A stretch of 64,000 nucleotides of DNA from the NCBI GenBank assembly GCA_940337035.1, contig CALNHX010003591.1, positions 1 to 64,000 of the forward strand. The letters are read 5' to 3'. This document shows, in pieces, positions 48,590 to 59,839 of this stretch. The notes beneath the pieces are model-generated. The model saw nothing but the letters and a program-made list of their open reading frames with translations. It had not been told where the DNA came from and searched no databases. The first letter of the stretch is position 1. Every line of letters starts with the position of its first letter. The position numbers and the translations under genes were made by a program. The stretch is from Agriotes lineatus. Its lineage: Eukaryota > Arthropoda > Insecta > Coleoptera > Elateridae.

Positions 48590-49275
48590 CTGTGAGCCAT
48601 CTTGTATTTTCTTTCTCCTTTTCATCTTTTCTTCTATATTCTTATTCCACCAATGAGCTCTCGAGGATATTTGGTATATGCACAATGCTTCTTTTTCAGT
48701 TGATTTAATGCAGTCCTTTATGTGTGCATAATCAGTGTTTCTGTAGAACGGTATACTATGGCTAATTTGCTCTCTAATCTTTTTTATACAGGTATACCTT
48801 TCTTATCGTTTAGACTAAAAAGGTCAGATTTGGATCTGTTATAGAGACCTCATACTCTTGCTCTTGCAGCGTGCCGTGATTTGTGGAGCTTGTGAACGGT
48901 ATAAAAATATTTTACAAAGGACAGGGTAATAATCGGATGCACAATCTCATATCATCAATTATTTTAGTCGTGTTTTGCTTCATTAGGTAGTCGACAATGA
49001 TTTTTAAGTTTCTCGTTGGTTGGCGCCAAGTGAATTTATGGATATTTTTATGTTCATATAAGGTGTTAGTAATCGTTGAATCATATTCATCACACAAGCT
49101 TATAAGGAGTGTCCACTCTCGTTGATAACGTCTTCTCCATATCGGCCTACAATCGAACTGTTACCAAAGAGCATATAATTATATGCTCTTTGCTGTTATG
49201 CTGTTTTCCGACTCTGCTGTTAAAATCACCCGCAAAACGAATTTCGTGGTTGTAGGTTGTTCCTTGAATGCCATA
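48590..49275 (-). pseudogene. LINE fragment: AP-type endonuclease domain
   Basis: The minus strand reads FAGDFNSRVGKQ (about 49185-49235), then after a gap GEDVINESGHSLL, then LCDEYDSTITNTL...HKNIHKFTWRQPTRNLKIIVDY (about 48960-49090). GDFN and FTWxxPxxxxxxxIDY are core endonuclease motifs of non-LTR retrotransposons. Downstream sequence fades into a basic linker-like region. Its 3' end abuts the oppositely oriented fragment before it. Frameshifted and dead. Confidence 0.75.
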
Positions 49276-49849
49276 TCTTATACTTTAGTTGAATATATTT
49301 GTAGCGTTAACTGGAGTATCATCATTCAGATCATATATACCAAATTTTGTTATATTCCTTTATCCCAATCAAAGAATCGCCTTCTTCGGTAAGTAACTAA
49401 AAAAATAGGTTCTGAAATTTGGTAAATATGTTTATCTAGCACTACTGTTGAATGTGTAAAAAAGTCTTGAACAATTGGGGATGAGGAATCGCCTCAATAT
49501 TGAAAAAAAGTATAGAGGTTTTAGGTTTTTCACAAATATCTTGCAAACGGCCTGTTATCATGAAAATTGAAGATTGTTAAGTTTCCTATAAAAAACGTGT
49601 GATTTAGTACTTAACGTCATAGTTTTTAAGTAATTGATTGCCAAACATCGGGCAACATGAATAATGCATATAATAACGCTTTTCTACTCTTGTATTAATA
49701 TGTTTGCGTTACAATTAAATATTGTTGACAACCTTTACTATGGACTTTGGGGAATGAGAAGGCAGAGTTATATATGTTGATGGAAAATATTTAAATCACA
49801 TTTCCTTCGCCGAAATGTCAATAAATTAAAAGCGATGTCAAATCAATTA

Positions 49850-50400
49850 AATCATAACAACCAACAAGACTCGAAATGACATTGAGTAAGACAAAAATCA
49901 TATCACAAGATGCCGAAGAATCGTTTACCCTCAAAAATGTCAATCAGGGTACTGTCGACAAATACGTCTACCTGAGTCATCAAATAAAATTGGGAAAATA
50001 TAATCAGACTGCCGAAATGTCAACACGTATTAGGCTTGGTGCGAGTGCTTTCGGTAAACTAAACTACACTGTAAGGAACCCTGAAGTCCCAATTTCTCTA
50101 AAAGAAAGGGTTTCGAATATTGCATATAACTTCAGTTTTAAGCTATGGGCTAGCACTGTCTGATCAAGTCAAGTGCAAGACGATTAAGGGTAACTCAAAG
50201 GCTTGGTGTTAGTATTAGAGACAAAATAGGAAACGTTGTTATTCGTTAAGGAACAAAAGGAACAGATGTAGTACACCGGATTGCTAGATTGAATTGGAGT
50301 TGAACGGGACATGCTGCTCAGAAGGATAAAAACAAATAGTAAAAAAAATAAAAAGAATGACGAACGTACTGAAGGAAAAGGCATTTCAATATTTCGGCAA
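49850..50400 (+). pseudogene. LINE fragment: reverse transcriptase C-terminal part
   Basis: A 95-codon open frame reads TLSKTKIISQDAEESF, then DKYVYLSHQIKLGKYNQTAE, STRIRLGASAFGKLN and VPISLKERVSNIAYNFSFKL. It follows the LNxxKTKxM...YVYLGHxIxLGxxNQxxE...RIxLGWAAFGKL...ISLKRKVYxxCV pattern of the same LINE group as 47.9 kb. A stop ends it at 50161, and decayed sequence continues. Not a host gene. Confidence 0.75.
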
Positions 50401-50409
50401 TGAGACTAC

Positions 50410-52290
50410 ATTCTTTTCTGGTTCTTACTCAAATTAGCATTTTGTACAGAAAATATGGGTCTAAAAATTTCGTAAATTTGCTTTCCACTTTAGGCTTACG
50501 TTTCTGATACAATAATGTTCAATTTTCGTAATGTCAGCGATCTATCATGATCAGCCGAAAATTCTGAAAACGCCTATTTTAGCGTATCAACTATTGATAG
50601 TTTAAACAAATTTCATAGTAGGGATGCATTAAATGTATAACAATGTCTGTTATTACTGGACAGGATATAGTAAAATTATTTAAATTTCCATCAGCAAAGA
50701 ATGTTGGAGAACTTTGCTTCGTTCCTAAAAACGTTTGAAAATGTTAGAGTAAATTGTTTAAAAAGCATTTAAAATTTGAAACCTTCTTAATTCCTTACTG
50801 AAGAAGTTGTATCGCCATGAGTATCATAGATATGTGAGAATGCAGAAAAACGTGTATTATTTGAGTTCCCAATAATTGCTACGGAAACTGTCGATGAGAC
50901 GGTGACGAAGACAATTACTGATTCGTGGTCATCATCACTAGACAATTTGACACATTTTCCCAGTTAAAGCAAACGTATTAATACGATCGTAGAAAAGCGT
51001 TATTAGAGCTATTAGTCCCGCTGCACCATGTTTGGCAATGAAGTACTCAAAAACTATTCCATTTAGGACAAAAAGGAATTTCTTTTTTTTAGAAAATTGA
51101 ACAATATTTAATTTCTGATTGAACTTCTTTTTTATGAAAAAGATCTTTTACAAGATATGTGCGAAAAATTGGAAAAGTCTACACTTCTTCAAGTTAGCGA
51201 CGATTCCTCATTCCCAATTGTTCAGGACTTTTTACACAACCAACATCAGACTTTAGTGAGCATCTCTGCTCAATTTAACAACTTTTGGTTTTTCTTTATT
51301 GCTTTTAACCAGAAGCGTTAGTGCAGCAAGACGTTCACTTAGACATTAACAATTGTTAATAGATTTTTAATATCCTTATGTATTAAAGTCGAAACCACTG
51401 TAAAATGGATATAGTCTTCTATATTTTTACACCCTTTTCCTTTACCTTTTGTTTCAGACTATACTATCTACTTTCTTTATAGTTCAATGTGATACTTTTC
51501 TTAATATCTCCTGCTGTGATCATCTCATAGTAGAAATCGAACATATTGAGCAGTTAGCAATTGTTGTGTGATACATTATTATTGGTCGTATTTCTTTCCA
51601 TAAGAAAATCATTTATTCATTAATTATCTTCAGCCTCGTTTACCTTTCGGTCAAAATATTAAAACATAATTTGACATTGGTGGTTATATATTTTTACTAG
51701 GGTTGATTTGCAGTTATCCAATCACAAGTATTTCATCTGTGAAGGTATATTATTTGTGAATTGTACATCTAAATTTCTTATCATACAGTTTCATTCAGTT
51801 AGTTAAAAATGGTTTCATATATTTGATTGTTTTATACATAGATCAATCAAGTACAAAATTACCATTATAAATTATTACAGTTTTCTACGGATAACTTTGG
51901 ATGAATAAATAATACATGCAAACGTACTTTACATAACATGATTTAAATTGAAGAGGCATTCACTTGCTTAATTATTTAATAAGTGTTGCCTGCTCTGAAC
52001 ACTGAACAAATTTCGTATCGAAAATAGAAAAGCAATTTCTTTTTAAAGGTGCCAAAGCAGCCTTTGATGCCTATCAAAATAAAAGAGGTAACTCCTTACA
52101 CAGAGCACATCTGAATTGAAGAAATTACATGCACAAAGTCGAAGCAGAACTGGTTTTATTCCATTCCGTAAGTCCGTCACAAGAAGAGATGGTATTTCGA
52201 AACGTTGCCGATAAGCAGATAAGTAGCCGACTATTAAACGGGACAAAACACACATGCAGCAGCAGCTCCAGCTGCAGCCCCTCATCAAAT
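50410..52290. other. intergenic sequence, no gene
   Basis: AT-rich, no recognised gene or repeat with clear limits. Confidence 0.5.
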
Positions 52291-52299
52291 CTATGCATT

Positions 52300-52710
52300 C
52301 CTCTCCAATCCAGTTTACGTCTTATGATTACCTTCAGCGATACAAATTACAAAGTACGGGATGAGTTTTTGTGTCGGCCTCGGCGAGCAAGGAAATACAT
52401 TTGTCCAGCGATTGCTAGATACTTATTAGCGGCTGACATTCGATTTGTCTTGTCTCCGGCGAGTTGAGGGATTGCGGGCGGGGCCCGGTGCAGCTTCGGT
52501 CGATGGCTTTTCCCGCTGCATTACCGCTAGTATGAGGAGGCGGTTTAATTTGGCAAGTGCGTGAACAATAGCTATTATTAATAGTTACCATTACTTGGTT
52601 CGATGTCGCCGCGGTGTTTACGTTTTTCAAATCTAAACCTTTCCAGATCTCCTTGCCGTTTTCGGTTTGAGGATTCTCCAAACAATATTGAACAGCTATG
52701 CCTAGATCTG
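52300..52710. other. GC-richer patch containing a candidate exon
   Basis: Base composition is much richer in G+C than the flanks, especially 52440-52560 (GGGCGGGGCCCGG). Both strands have open frames of about 90-110 codons. Only the minus-strand segment 52595-52707 has both splice-like borders and plausible protein composition. Alternatively this is a conserved non-coding element. Confidence 0.35.
52595..52707 (-). CDS. candidate internal coding exon, gene unknown
   Basis: On the minus strand, an acceptor-like TTTCGTGGTTTTGCAG precedes 52707, and a GTAATG donor-like site follows 52595. The 113-nt segment would enter in phase 1 and encode 37 residues including VQYCLENPQTENGKEIWKGL and DLKNVNTAATSNQ. 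The frame stays open into the GC-rich patch, so the donor is a guess. I do not recognise the family. A Trp in a helical-looking ENGKEIWKGL faintly recalls Myb/SANT-type domains, but this is not evidence of function. No partner exon was identified. Confidence 0.28.
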
Positions 52711-52786
52711 CAAAACCACGAAATTCAAGTTAAATACTAGCAATACCAAAATACTATGTTTTCATGAACATGATTACATGATACAA

Positions 52787-52880
52787 TTACAGTTAATGAC
52801 GAACAACTTCAAAATGTGGAGGATTTCTACTATCTAGGATGTATGGTAAACAAAGGGGCTAACCTTGAGCAGAGTTGAGG
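52787..52880 (+). pseudogene. short LINE reverse transcriptase remnant
   Basis: One frame reads VNDEQLQNVEDFYYLGCMVN, then KGANLEQS and a stop. This matches the xLExVxxFxYLGSxxxxxGxxxxE segment near the end of non-LTR reverse transcriptases. Only about 30 codons survive. Confidence 0.55.
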
Positions 52881-53349
52881 TATTCAGTAAAGCAACTATA
52901 CTATAGGTATATTCACCAATTCGACAAAGTGACAAATATCACAGTAAGTTAATTAATAATTACTAATATGATTTTATAAAAAAAATTAGATCATGAGATG
53001 TATGTATAATATGGAGGTTATACTGTTTTGTCATATTTGACCACTATTTTTGCAAAGCTTGAAAATGTAAAAATGTATGATATCTAGCCCAAAAGACTCT
53101 GTTGATTCTGATCTAAGAATAAATTCGCCCCCTGAAAACGTAACAAAATAAAAAATAAAAAAAATATGGTGCTTTGCTGTATACCGGGTGGTTGGTCATA
53201 CCTCTGAACATATGCAATTTACATGACTTATCAGTTATGCTCGCCATTTTTATGGAAAAAAATGGCAGTGGTACTAAATTAAAGAGAATAATTTTCCACG
53301 TCGTTTAGTATTAAAAACTTATTGGATAATGTTAATTGTGCATAATAGT

Positions 53350-53485
53350 TATTTATGCAACTAGTGTGTAAAGTAGGTCTTTTTAATCGAGTGAGGAGAT
53401 TTTCCCACGAGGCGCCAGCCGAGTGCGCAAATGGTAGCACGAGATTAAAAAAAGACCTTTTACACAGGTGTTGCATACTAGATTT
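53350..53485. repeat. nested inverted repeat inside the 1.4-kb element
   Basis: GCAACTAGTGTGTAAAGTAG and GGTCTTTTTAATC at the left are mirrored by GATTAAAAAAAGACC and TTTTACACAGGTGTTGC at the right, with CACGAGGCGCCAGCCGAGTG in the centre. Confidence 0.7.
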
Positions 53486-54175
53486 TTTCTACAACTGAAC
53501 ATTTCACATTTTTTATCAATTGCTTTATTTATTTTGGTACGGAACTGGTTGGTTGATTGAAATTAGTTTTATGTTGGCGCCACTGATCGTGATCGATGAA
53601 CTGTCAAAATTATGTAAAATTTTGTAAATAGGCAACCCAAAATCAATTTCGCTTTTTAGCACTAGGGTTTGTAAAGAACCTTTTATGCACTACTACTGTT
53701 ACTAATAATAATTAATTAATTATGTTAAATTTTTATGATTATTATTGTTTTGTACCTATAATTACCAAATTCTATTAAATAAATTACATCTTTCTGGTTT
53801 TTCACATGATTAACATCTAGAATAAGGTTATGTAAATAGGCAACCCAAAATACATTTCACTTTTTATGCAGTAGGGTTTGTAAAGAACTTTTTGCACTCA
53901 TGATTTCAAAATTCATATTTCCCGGTCATTCCCGATGAGCCGAAAATGACTTTTCCCGCACCGGGGTGTTTTTTACTTTCCCACAAAAACTATGGCAGTT
54001 GTGTGTTCCAGGGGCGCTGTAAACGTCAACAAAAGCTAACAGGTGCTAGGATACGTATAAAAATTTAGTAATTTGTGCTGCCAACTCAGTAAAGTTGTAA
54101 AACACTAAATAATATTTTTTTAACTTTTTTAAATATTTTGAGATATTCGTTACAAAAAACATTGTACCTACCTCT

Positions 54176-54270
54176 TTCGGGAAGAATTTTCCCGAATTCG
54201 CACTACATGCAGCACTCCCTTCGGTCGTGCTGCAAACAAAGTGCTCATTCGGGAAAATTAACTTCCCGAA
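54176..54270. repeat. multi-segment perfect hairpin inside the 1.4-kb element
   Basis: Four stacked stems pair exactly in nested order: TTCGGGAAG/CTTCCCGAA, TTTTCCCGAAT/ATTCGGGAAAA, GCACT/AGTGC, and GCAGCAC/GTGCTGC, with only small internal loops and a short apical loop. The outer arms also contain GGGAA/TTCCC repeats that can pair locally. Confidence 0.85.
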
Positions 54271-54968
54271 CTTGTTAAGTAAATAACTATTTCATGCACA
54301 GCTTTTTAAAAAGTGGAACTTTACAAACTAACTAACGTGCTTAAAATATCTACTTTGGACACGGTTGTAGAAAAAAATATTAATTTTAAAATTTAGATAT
54401 TCCCAAATATATGTGAGGGGTTTTTATGCACAATTCACATTATCCAATACGTTTTTAATACTAAACGACGCGGAAAACGATTCTCTTTAATTTAGTACTA
54501 CTACCATTTTTTTTCATGAAAATGGTGAGCAGAAATATGCATAATCGTGATAAGCCATGTAAATTGCCTATGCTCAGAGGTATGACCAACCACCCGGTAT
54601 AAAGACATAACGCATTGTTTATGACATTCATAAATACAACAAAAAGGTAATGACTCTCTGATTCAAATTCAAAGTCATATTAGTGATCTAGTTACAACTG
54701 AATGAAGTGTAGTACTTTTTGAGCTTTGAGTATTTTTGTCTTTTAAAATTCATGTACTGGTACTTTCCCAATATACCTACACTAAAATTACTACAAACCT
54801 GCACTGGTTTCTAAACATGGTATGCTTGTTAAAATTACTTTTCTAACCTAGTTGAGGATCCTATACCAGTAATGTGTATTTCTCAGTGTTTAGTATCACT
54901 TAACGACCTAACCTATTTTTATGTTTTCAAGAATCTTGTTAAAAAAGGTATAAATATCTCATACTAAA

Positions 54969-55589
54969 TCTATATAAATAAAAATAAATTTCCGCATGTA
55001 TGTTACATCATCACTGGAGAACGGCCCGACCGATGTGGCTCATTTTTCGTTGTTGTGTTCGTAATTGCCAGGGCAAGGTTTGTATGAAAGAAAATTTTGA
55101 GAAAATCCACCGGAAAAGTCGGAAAATCAAAAATATGATTTTGTATGGGATTTCGTATATTTTCGTTTCTGAATGGCTTCTCGAAAAGAAAAAATGGGAA
55201 AATTGGAAAACTTGGAAATTTAAGAAAATTCTAATTTTTTTTTCAGGATGGAAAAACTCATGCTTCAAAACATACATGCATAGGTTCACGCAATATTATG
55301 GTCGGGCAGCGCCGGATAGGTCACAGATATGAAGTATAAAAGGAATAAGAAAGGCTATTTTGGAAATTCAACCCTTAAAGGAGTAAAATAAGGGTTCCAA
55401 TTTTGTATGGAAAAATAATATTAAATAGACATTTCGACTTGAAACTTCTTAGAAGTACGCCTAAAGACAAATAAGCATTTATTTTTTAAGTCCAAGCCGG
55501 TGGACATGACATATAATTAAAATAGTGGTGAAACGGGGTTTCACAGACAAATTATTTTTGGGCAAAACAACGTTTGCCGGGTCAGCTTG
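54969..55589 (+). mobile_element. non-autonomous Helitron-like element
   Basis: Begins TCTATATAAATAAAAAT and ends with the hairpin GGCAAA-acaacg-TTTGCC (55561-55578), then 7 nt and CTTG (55586-55589), a one-base variant of the Helitron CTRR end. The flanks are A before TC and T after CTTG, as for insertion between A and T. No inverted termini, no target duplication, and no Rep/helicase coding, so it would depend on another Helitron. An open frame of 110 codons inside has no recognisable domain. Confidence 0.55.
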
Positions 55590-55599
55590 TATACATATA

Positions 55600-57030
55600 A
55601 TAAAAATGAATTAAAATGTAAATAGAATTGTAAAGACGGTACACTGAATAGCCCTGCTCCCTAATTGTTAATTCTCGAAACAGTTTAATAATGAATTAAA
55701 TAAAAAATGTCGGTCGACTTAGCAATCCAAATCAACTCAAAACACATGTGCTAGGTTATGATCTTTTCCCTACAGAAACAGTCGCAGCGACTTGCTTTTA
55801 TAAACGTGCTTCTAAATATTTTCAAAAGCGACTAGTTTGCTGAACGTTCTTTCTTCCTCTTATGCCTTTTTTGCAAACAAAGATGACTTTAATGTGGTGG
55901 TTTGGGTGAGGTTGCAACTATACCTACTACCAGGGTCAAAGAATCATAAAAATGGGTTTTACTTCCATTTCTCGTCAAGCAAAATAACTCTTCCAGGTAT
56001 TTGTATTTTCTATAGCTCTTGCCATGGTTCTATGTTTTAGCATATCCTAGTAAATGAATAACTAAATAAAAAAATATATAGATAGATTATTTAGAAGTGC
56101 TAGTTAGATAATGCTACAATTTCATTAATATGGTACTATTTGGATTATAATTCATAAATAAAACTAACAATGAAAGTCTTAATTAATATGAGACTAAACT
56201 CAGAGTTCCTTTTCATTAGAAAATAACAATAAGTCCTTTTACTTTATGTTCATTCTTATAATGGTAGATAGTATAGTAAAGAAGCAAAGGCATGTACGGA
56301 CAGATAGATGACCTGTAATTAAAGAACTAGGAACAAGAAAATGTTAGGATGGAATTTAGTTGGCTCAGAATGAAGCAAAAATGAGAAAATATGTAATTCT
56401 GGTAGATGAACTTTTGAATGAGCAAATGATGGAGGTAAATTTCTATTTAGATATTAAATAGATCATTTTTAATAAATATAATAATGTTAAATTTAATCAA
56501 TAAGTTAAATTTGTAACACTAACTATAAAATTTGGTAACTAGGCTAAGTGCTTGAAGAATAGTGGTATTAAAAGTAACCGTATATTATTTTTCTTTAACG
56601 AAAAAACAGACCTTTTTTGAAATTACAATTTCAAGAAAAAAGATGTGTTATTTATTGACATATACCAACTAACAGAATGTCAGCATCGTAAAATATAATG
56701 TACATGAAGGATACTGCGGTGGGCTGGTTGGAGTTCATCAATTAATTGACTGTAACAGATATTTGCATAATTGCTGTAAGCTAGTACCATCGAGAGCATT
56801 GTAAAGTGAACGACTCTTGTACTCATTTTATGTGATATTTTAATGTTCTGATACCGACTATCTAAGCATTTAGGTATCTAGATCATACGGACCCAGCATA
56901 CTAATAACTGAGTTTGATCTAAATATCTAACATTTCAAGTTAAAAACGAAATACACAACTTATTTTTTGAAAATTATTGAAGTCATTCACTTTTCTCTGC
57001 GCTCGAGGGTACCAGAGAGTTTTTTAAATA
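55600..57030. other. intergenic sequence, no gene
   Basis: AT-rich, nothing recognised. Confidence 0.5.
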
Positions 57031-57039
57031 AGGTTAGAC

Positions 57040-57890
57040 TAATCTTGTGTGACTATCAGATTCCAAAGAAGGTATATCCATAAATGGAGAAATTCGCAAC
57101 AACTTACGTTTTTAGATGATACAAAAATAATGACAAACAATATCAATGACCTGCAGAACGTAATGCAACGCCTTAATACAAACTGCAATGGGTTCAGAAT
57201 TAATTTAAATAAAATGAAATATATGGTTATTACTAAATCCATAATTAAAAACACCCAACTGAACATTAAAAACACAGACATAGAAATAGAGAGTGCATAC
57301 AAGTATCCGGGAGCGTGGATAACATCAAGCATAGATCAAACCAAATAGATAAAAACACGTATGGAGGTGGCACGCACATGGTTTGTGAAACTCCTACGTA
57401 AAATGTAAAATTCCTATGCTGCCGTGATATTGGCCTGAAACTTCGTCTGAGAATGCTTCGGTGCTATGTGTTTTCCACTCTCCTATATGGCTTAGAGACT
57501 TGAACATTAAAGCAAGTATATCTAAATAAACTGGCTGTCTTCGAGCTTTGGTGTTATAGAAGAATCTTGCGAATATCATGGACGGAAAGAGTATCAAATA
57601 TACAGGTCACTGGAAGAGTGGAAGATGAACCAGAAATCCTGATAACCATAAAAAAAGGAAACTTGAATATCTGGGACATGTAATGAGGAGACAAAAATAC
57701 GCATTGTTACAATTTAACAGTACAAGAGAGTGGGTTAGATGCAGCAGTGCAGAATTGTTTATAACAGCTGTCAATGAAGTCCGAATAGCCATGATGGTTT
57801 CCAACCTTCGATAGAAGAGGAACCAGAAGAAGAAAAAGAGTGTTGTGCTGAAAATTACAACGAAACGTATCTGAAAGAAAAGATTTCTCA
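57040..57890 (+). pseudogene. LINE fragment: reverse transcriptase catalytic and C-terminal part
   Basis: The open frame 57049-57345 includes QQLTFLDDTKIMTNNIND, where LDDT replaces the (Y/F)ADDT catalytic box. It continues with RLNTNCNGFRINLNKMKYMV and YKYPGAWITSSIDQ, fitting the xxxxGLxINxxKTKxMV...YKYLGxWI spacing. After a stop, further frames give MEVARTWFVKLLRKM, CYVFST-like and PGTCNEETK-like blocks, and a terminal basic EEEPEEEKE stretch. It is a dead insect non-LTR element. Confidence 0.75.
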
Positions 57891-57899
57891 CAAATAAAG

Positions 57900-58550
57900 T
57901 AAACCAGATAATGCCTGATTATTAATTACCTGAAATAATCTGAGAAATTATATTCATAAAAGCTGATAAATTAAAAGATCGGACAAACTGTCAACGTACA
58001 CATTAGATAAAAGAAATCTACATTACCGATATAGATTTTAAGCGTAAAAAATCATTTTAGATTAAGAATAATTAAAAATTCATGATCCAAGTTGAGTAAA
58101 GAGTTCCATGTTTAAAAAATATTAAATGAGCTGGTTTTGGGGTTTGGTTGCCAGAACTTAATTGATACACCGGGTAAATGATTATCTAATATTACAAAGT
58201 GCGCAAGGTTAAGTAACTGTAATATAAAGAACGTTTATTTTATATATCCATAAAGAAGAATATTGATTTAGTACTATCAAAAGTATATGTATCTTTCATT
58301 GCTGTGCTACATAGAGTAGATAGATATCAGTGATTGCTAAAGAACATTTCAGTTTAACAGTACTAATATTTTATCGTTTATTTATTAACATTTTTACAAT
58401 AAACGCAGAGCCATATTAGTTTGTCCAAAGTGTATTTCGTTATGTTGGCAATTAAAAAATCTGAGTGATGAATTAACAGTCCTGCTTTACATGGTTAATA
58501 TTTAAGCTATAATAAAGTGCTACACGCACGTCAAAAAACTATTCTAGTTT
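57900..58550. other. intergenic sequence, no gene
   Basis: AT-rich, nothing recognised. Confidence 0.45.
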
Positions 58551-58561
58551 TAATATGGTTT

Positions 58562-58810
58562 AATAGTGGCTCAGTGCTTAAGCATTTTGTTCACTGCTTC
58601 AATGGTAGCGAGCTCTAGTCCCGCTCCAGGTAAAGTTTTTCAAAATAAATGAAGCTGATAACAGTTTCTACAGAATGACATATTTCGGAAGAGATGTAAA
58701 ACAGTGGGTTCCATGTTACTGCAATGAATGGCATGTGCAAGATCCCTTGCCAGGCTTGGAAAATCATAGTAGGACTTTGATCATATGACCATAGCAGTTT
58801 GTGTTTTTAC
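58562..58810 (+). mobile_element. tRNA-derived SINE-like element
   Basis: The head resembles a tRNA: box A-like TAGTGGCTCAGTG (58564-58576) and box B-like AGCTCTAGTCC (58611-58621), 44 nt apart, with CCCGCTCCAGG following. The body (for example AAACAGTGGGTTCCATGTTA and CCAGGCTTGGAAAATCATAG) is non-coding and does not fold as a tRNA. Different from the foldback SINE at 23.4 kb. The end and duplication were not identified. Confidence 0.5.
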
Positions 58811-59409
58811 CTTTTACTCCACATGCCTACTTCGTCCTTGCTCATAAGAAACACACCACAGAAACATAAGTTAATTTCTTCGGACTCCAAATATTCTAGG
58901 TGATACTGTAGGATTTAATTTCTAACTTAAAACTGTCGGTTACTTCCATACATGTATCGTATATGATACCCATGTTCAACCGAATCAAACCAATATTGCC
59001 ACATTATCGGTCACGTTGTTTATATAGTTGTTATTAATGGTGTAATAGCTTTTAATAATAAAAAGCTTAAGTAATACCATTATGTTGCTTGAGTAGTGTT
59101 GGTGTATGATCATTGATCAACTTGTATATGATAGTTTTCATCGCAAGCCTGAAATGAATCCCTTATACCGGTATTTAGATTAAAGTCTTGTAGGGAATAT
59201 TGGTTCTGCATTTTTTGCACTAGTGCAAATTGCAAATATACTACGGAATTTAAAAATTAATTAATCAATATAAAATCAATTTTTCCAATTTAAAGATAGA
59301 TACTAACTTTAAAATAACTTTTCAGAAAATGGTCGAATATTTCTTATGCAAATTAAACTGTCTAATTTAAAAAAAAAAACGGAAATTTGAGATGTATTTA
59401 GGCTACTAC

Positions 59410-59835
59410 TATTGATAAGTTTGATACTTCCGATGATGAGCCCCTGAGCAAGCTTCTGAAGAAAGACAATGATTCTAAAAATAAATATGAGCTTCGATTG
59501 CCAGTCGCCCTTAGTCTTGAATGTTCACAATACTAATACAAATAGAGATCATGAAAACTCACCAGACCCAATACAGCACTTCACCAAATACCTTGATGAT
59601 GGATTTTTTAAAACATAACACACTGCACCAAAATGAAGAAGTTAAAATATATGAAAATTCTCAAGAAAAATCAATTCTTCGAAAATTAAAGAATCTTTAG
59701 GGGTAGTACTTATTATCATAAGCAGTTACAATGTACCCCGTTTTGCGAATATATTGAGGTGCAGAGGTAAGACTGCCAATTGTTTCTGGTAATCTTTCAA
59801 GAAACATATACTGTAATAGTCCCGCCTAATAAAGT
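59410..59835 (+). pseudogene. piggyBac-like transposase relic, N-terminal part
   Basis: Frames read DTSDDEPLSKLLKK (acidic piggyBac-type N-terminus), then ENSPDPIQHFTKYLDDGFFK (matching the SPxxYFxxFFDxxLL region), and after decay YPVLRIY then EVRLPIVSGNLSRN (matching the LRxYWxxxxRxPxxxxxMsRNRF region). Stops and frameshifts break it. No inverted termini or TTAA ends were traced. Confidence 0.55.
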
Positions 59836-59839
59836 ATAT

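Larger units (their letters stand above)
53184..54597. mobile_element. 1.4-kb non-autonomous terminal-inverted-repeat transposon
   Basis: Terminal inverted repeats of about 170 bp: left 53184-~53350 and right ~54425-54597. They start CCGGGTGGTTGGTCATACCT and end in its complement. TATA flanks both sides (53180-53183, 54598-54601), so the duplication is TATA or TA. The inside is non-coding and layered: a nested inverted repeat at 53350-53485, a ~70-bp direct repeat at 53624 and 53832 (GTAAATAGGCAACCCAAAAT), and a complex hairpin at 54176-54270. Arm identity is high but not perfect. Confidence 0.85.

Noticed and set aside
52129..52467. 112-codon + strand frame with a Ser/Cys run
   Set aside because: The Ser run comes from an AGC repeat, and no family or splice context was seen; the opposite strand is the better candidate.
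55000..55332. 110-codon frame
   Set aside because: Lies within the Helitron-like element, has no recognisable domain, and a similarly long frame runs on the other strand.
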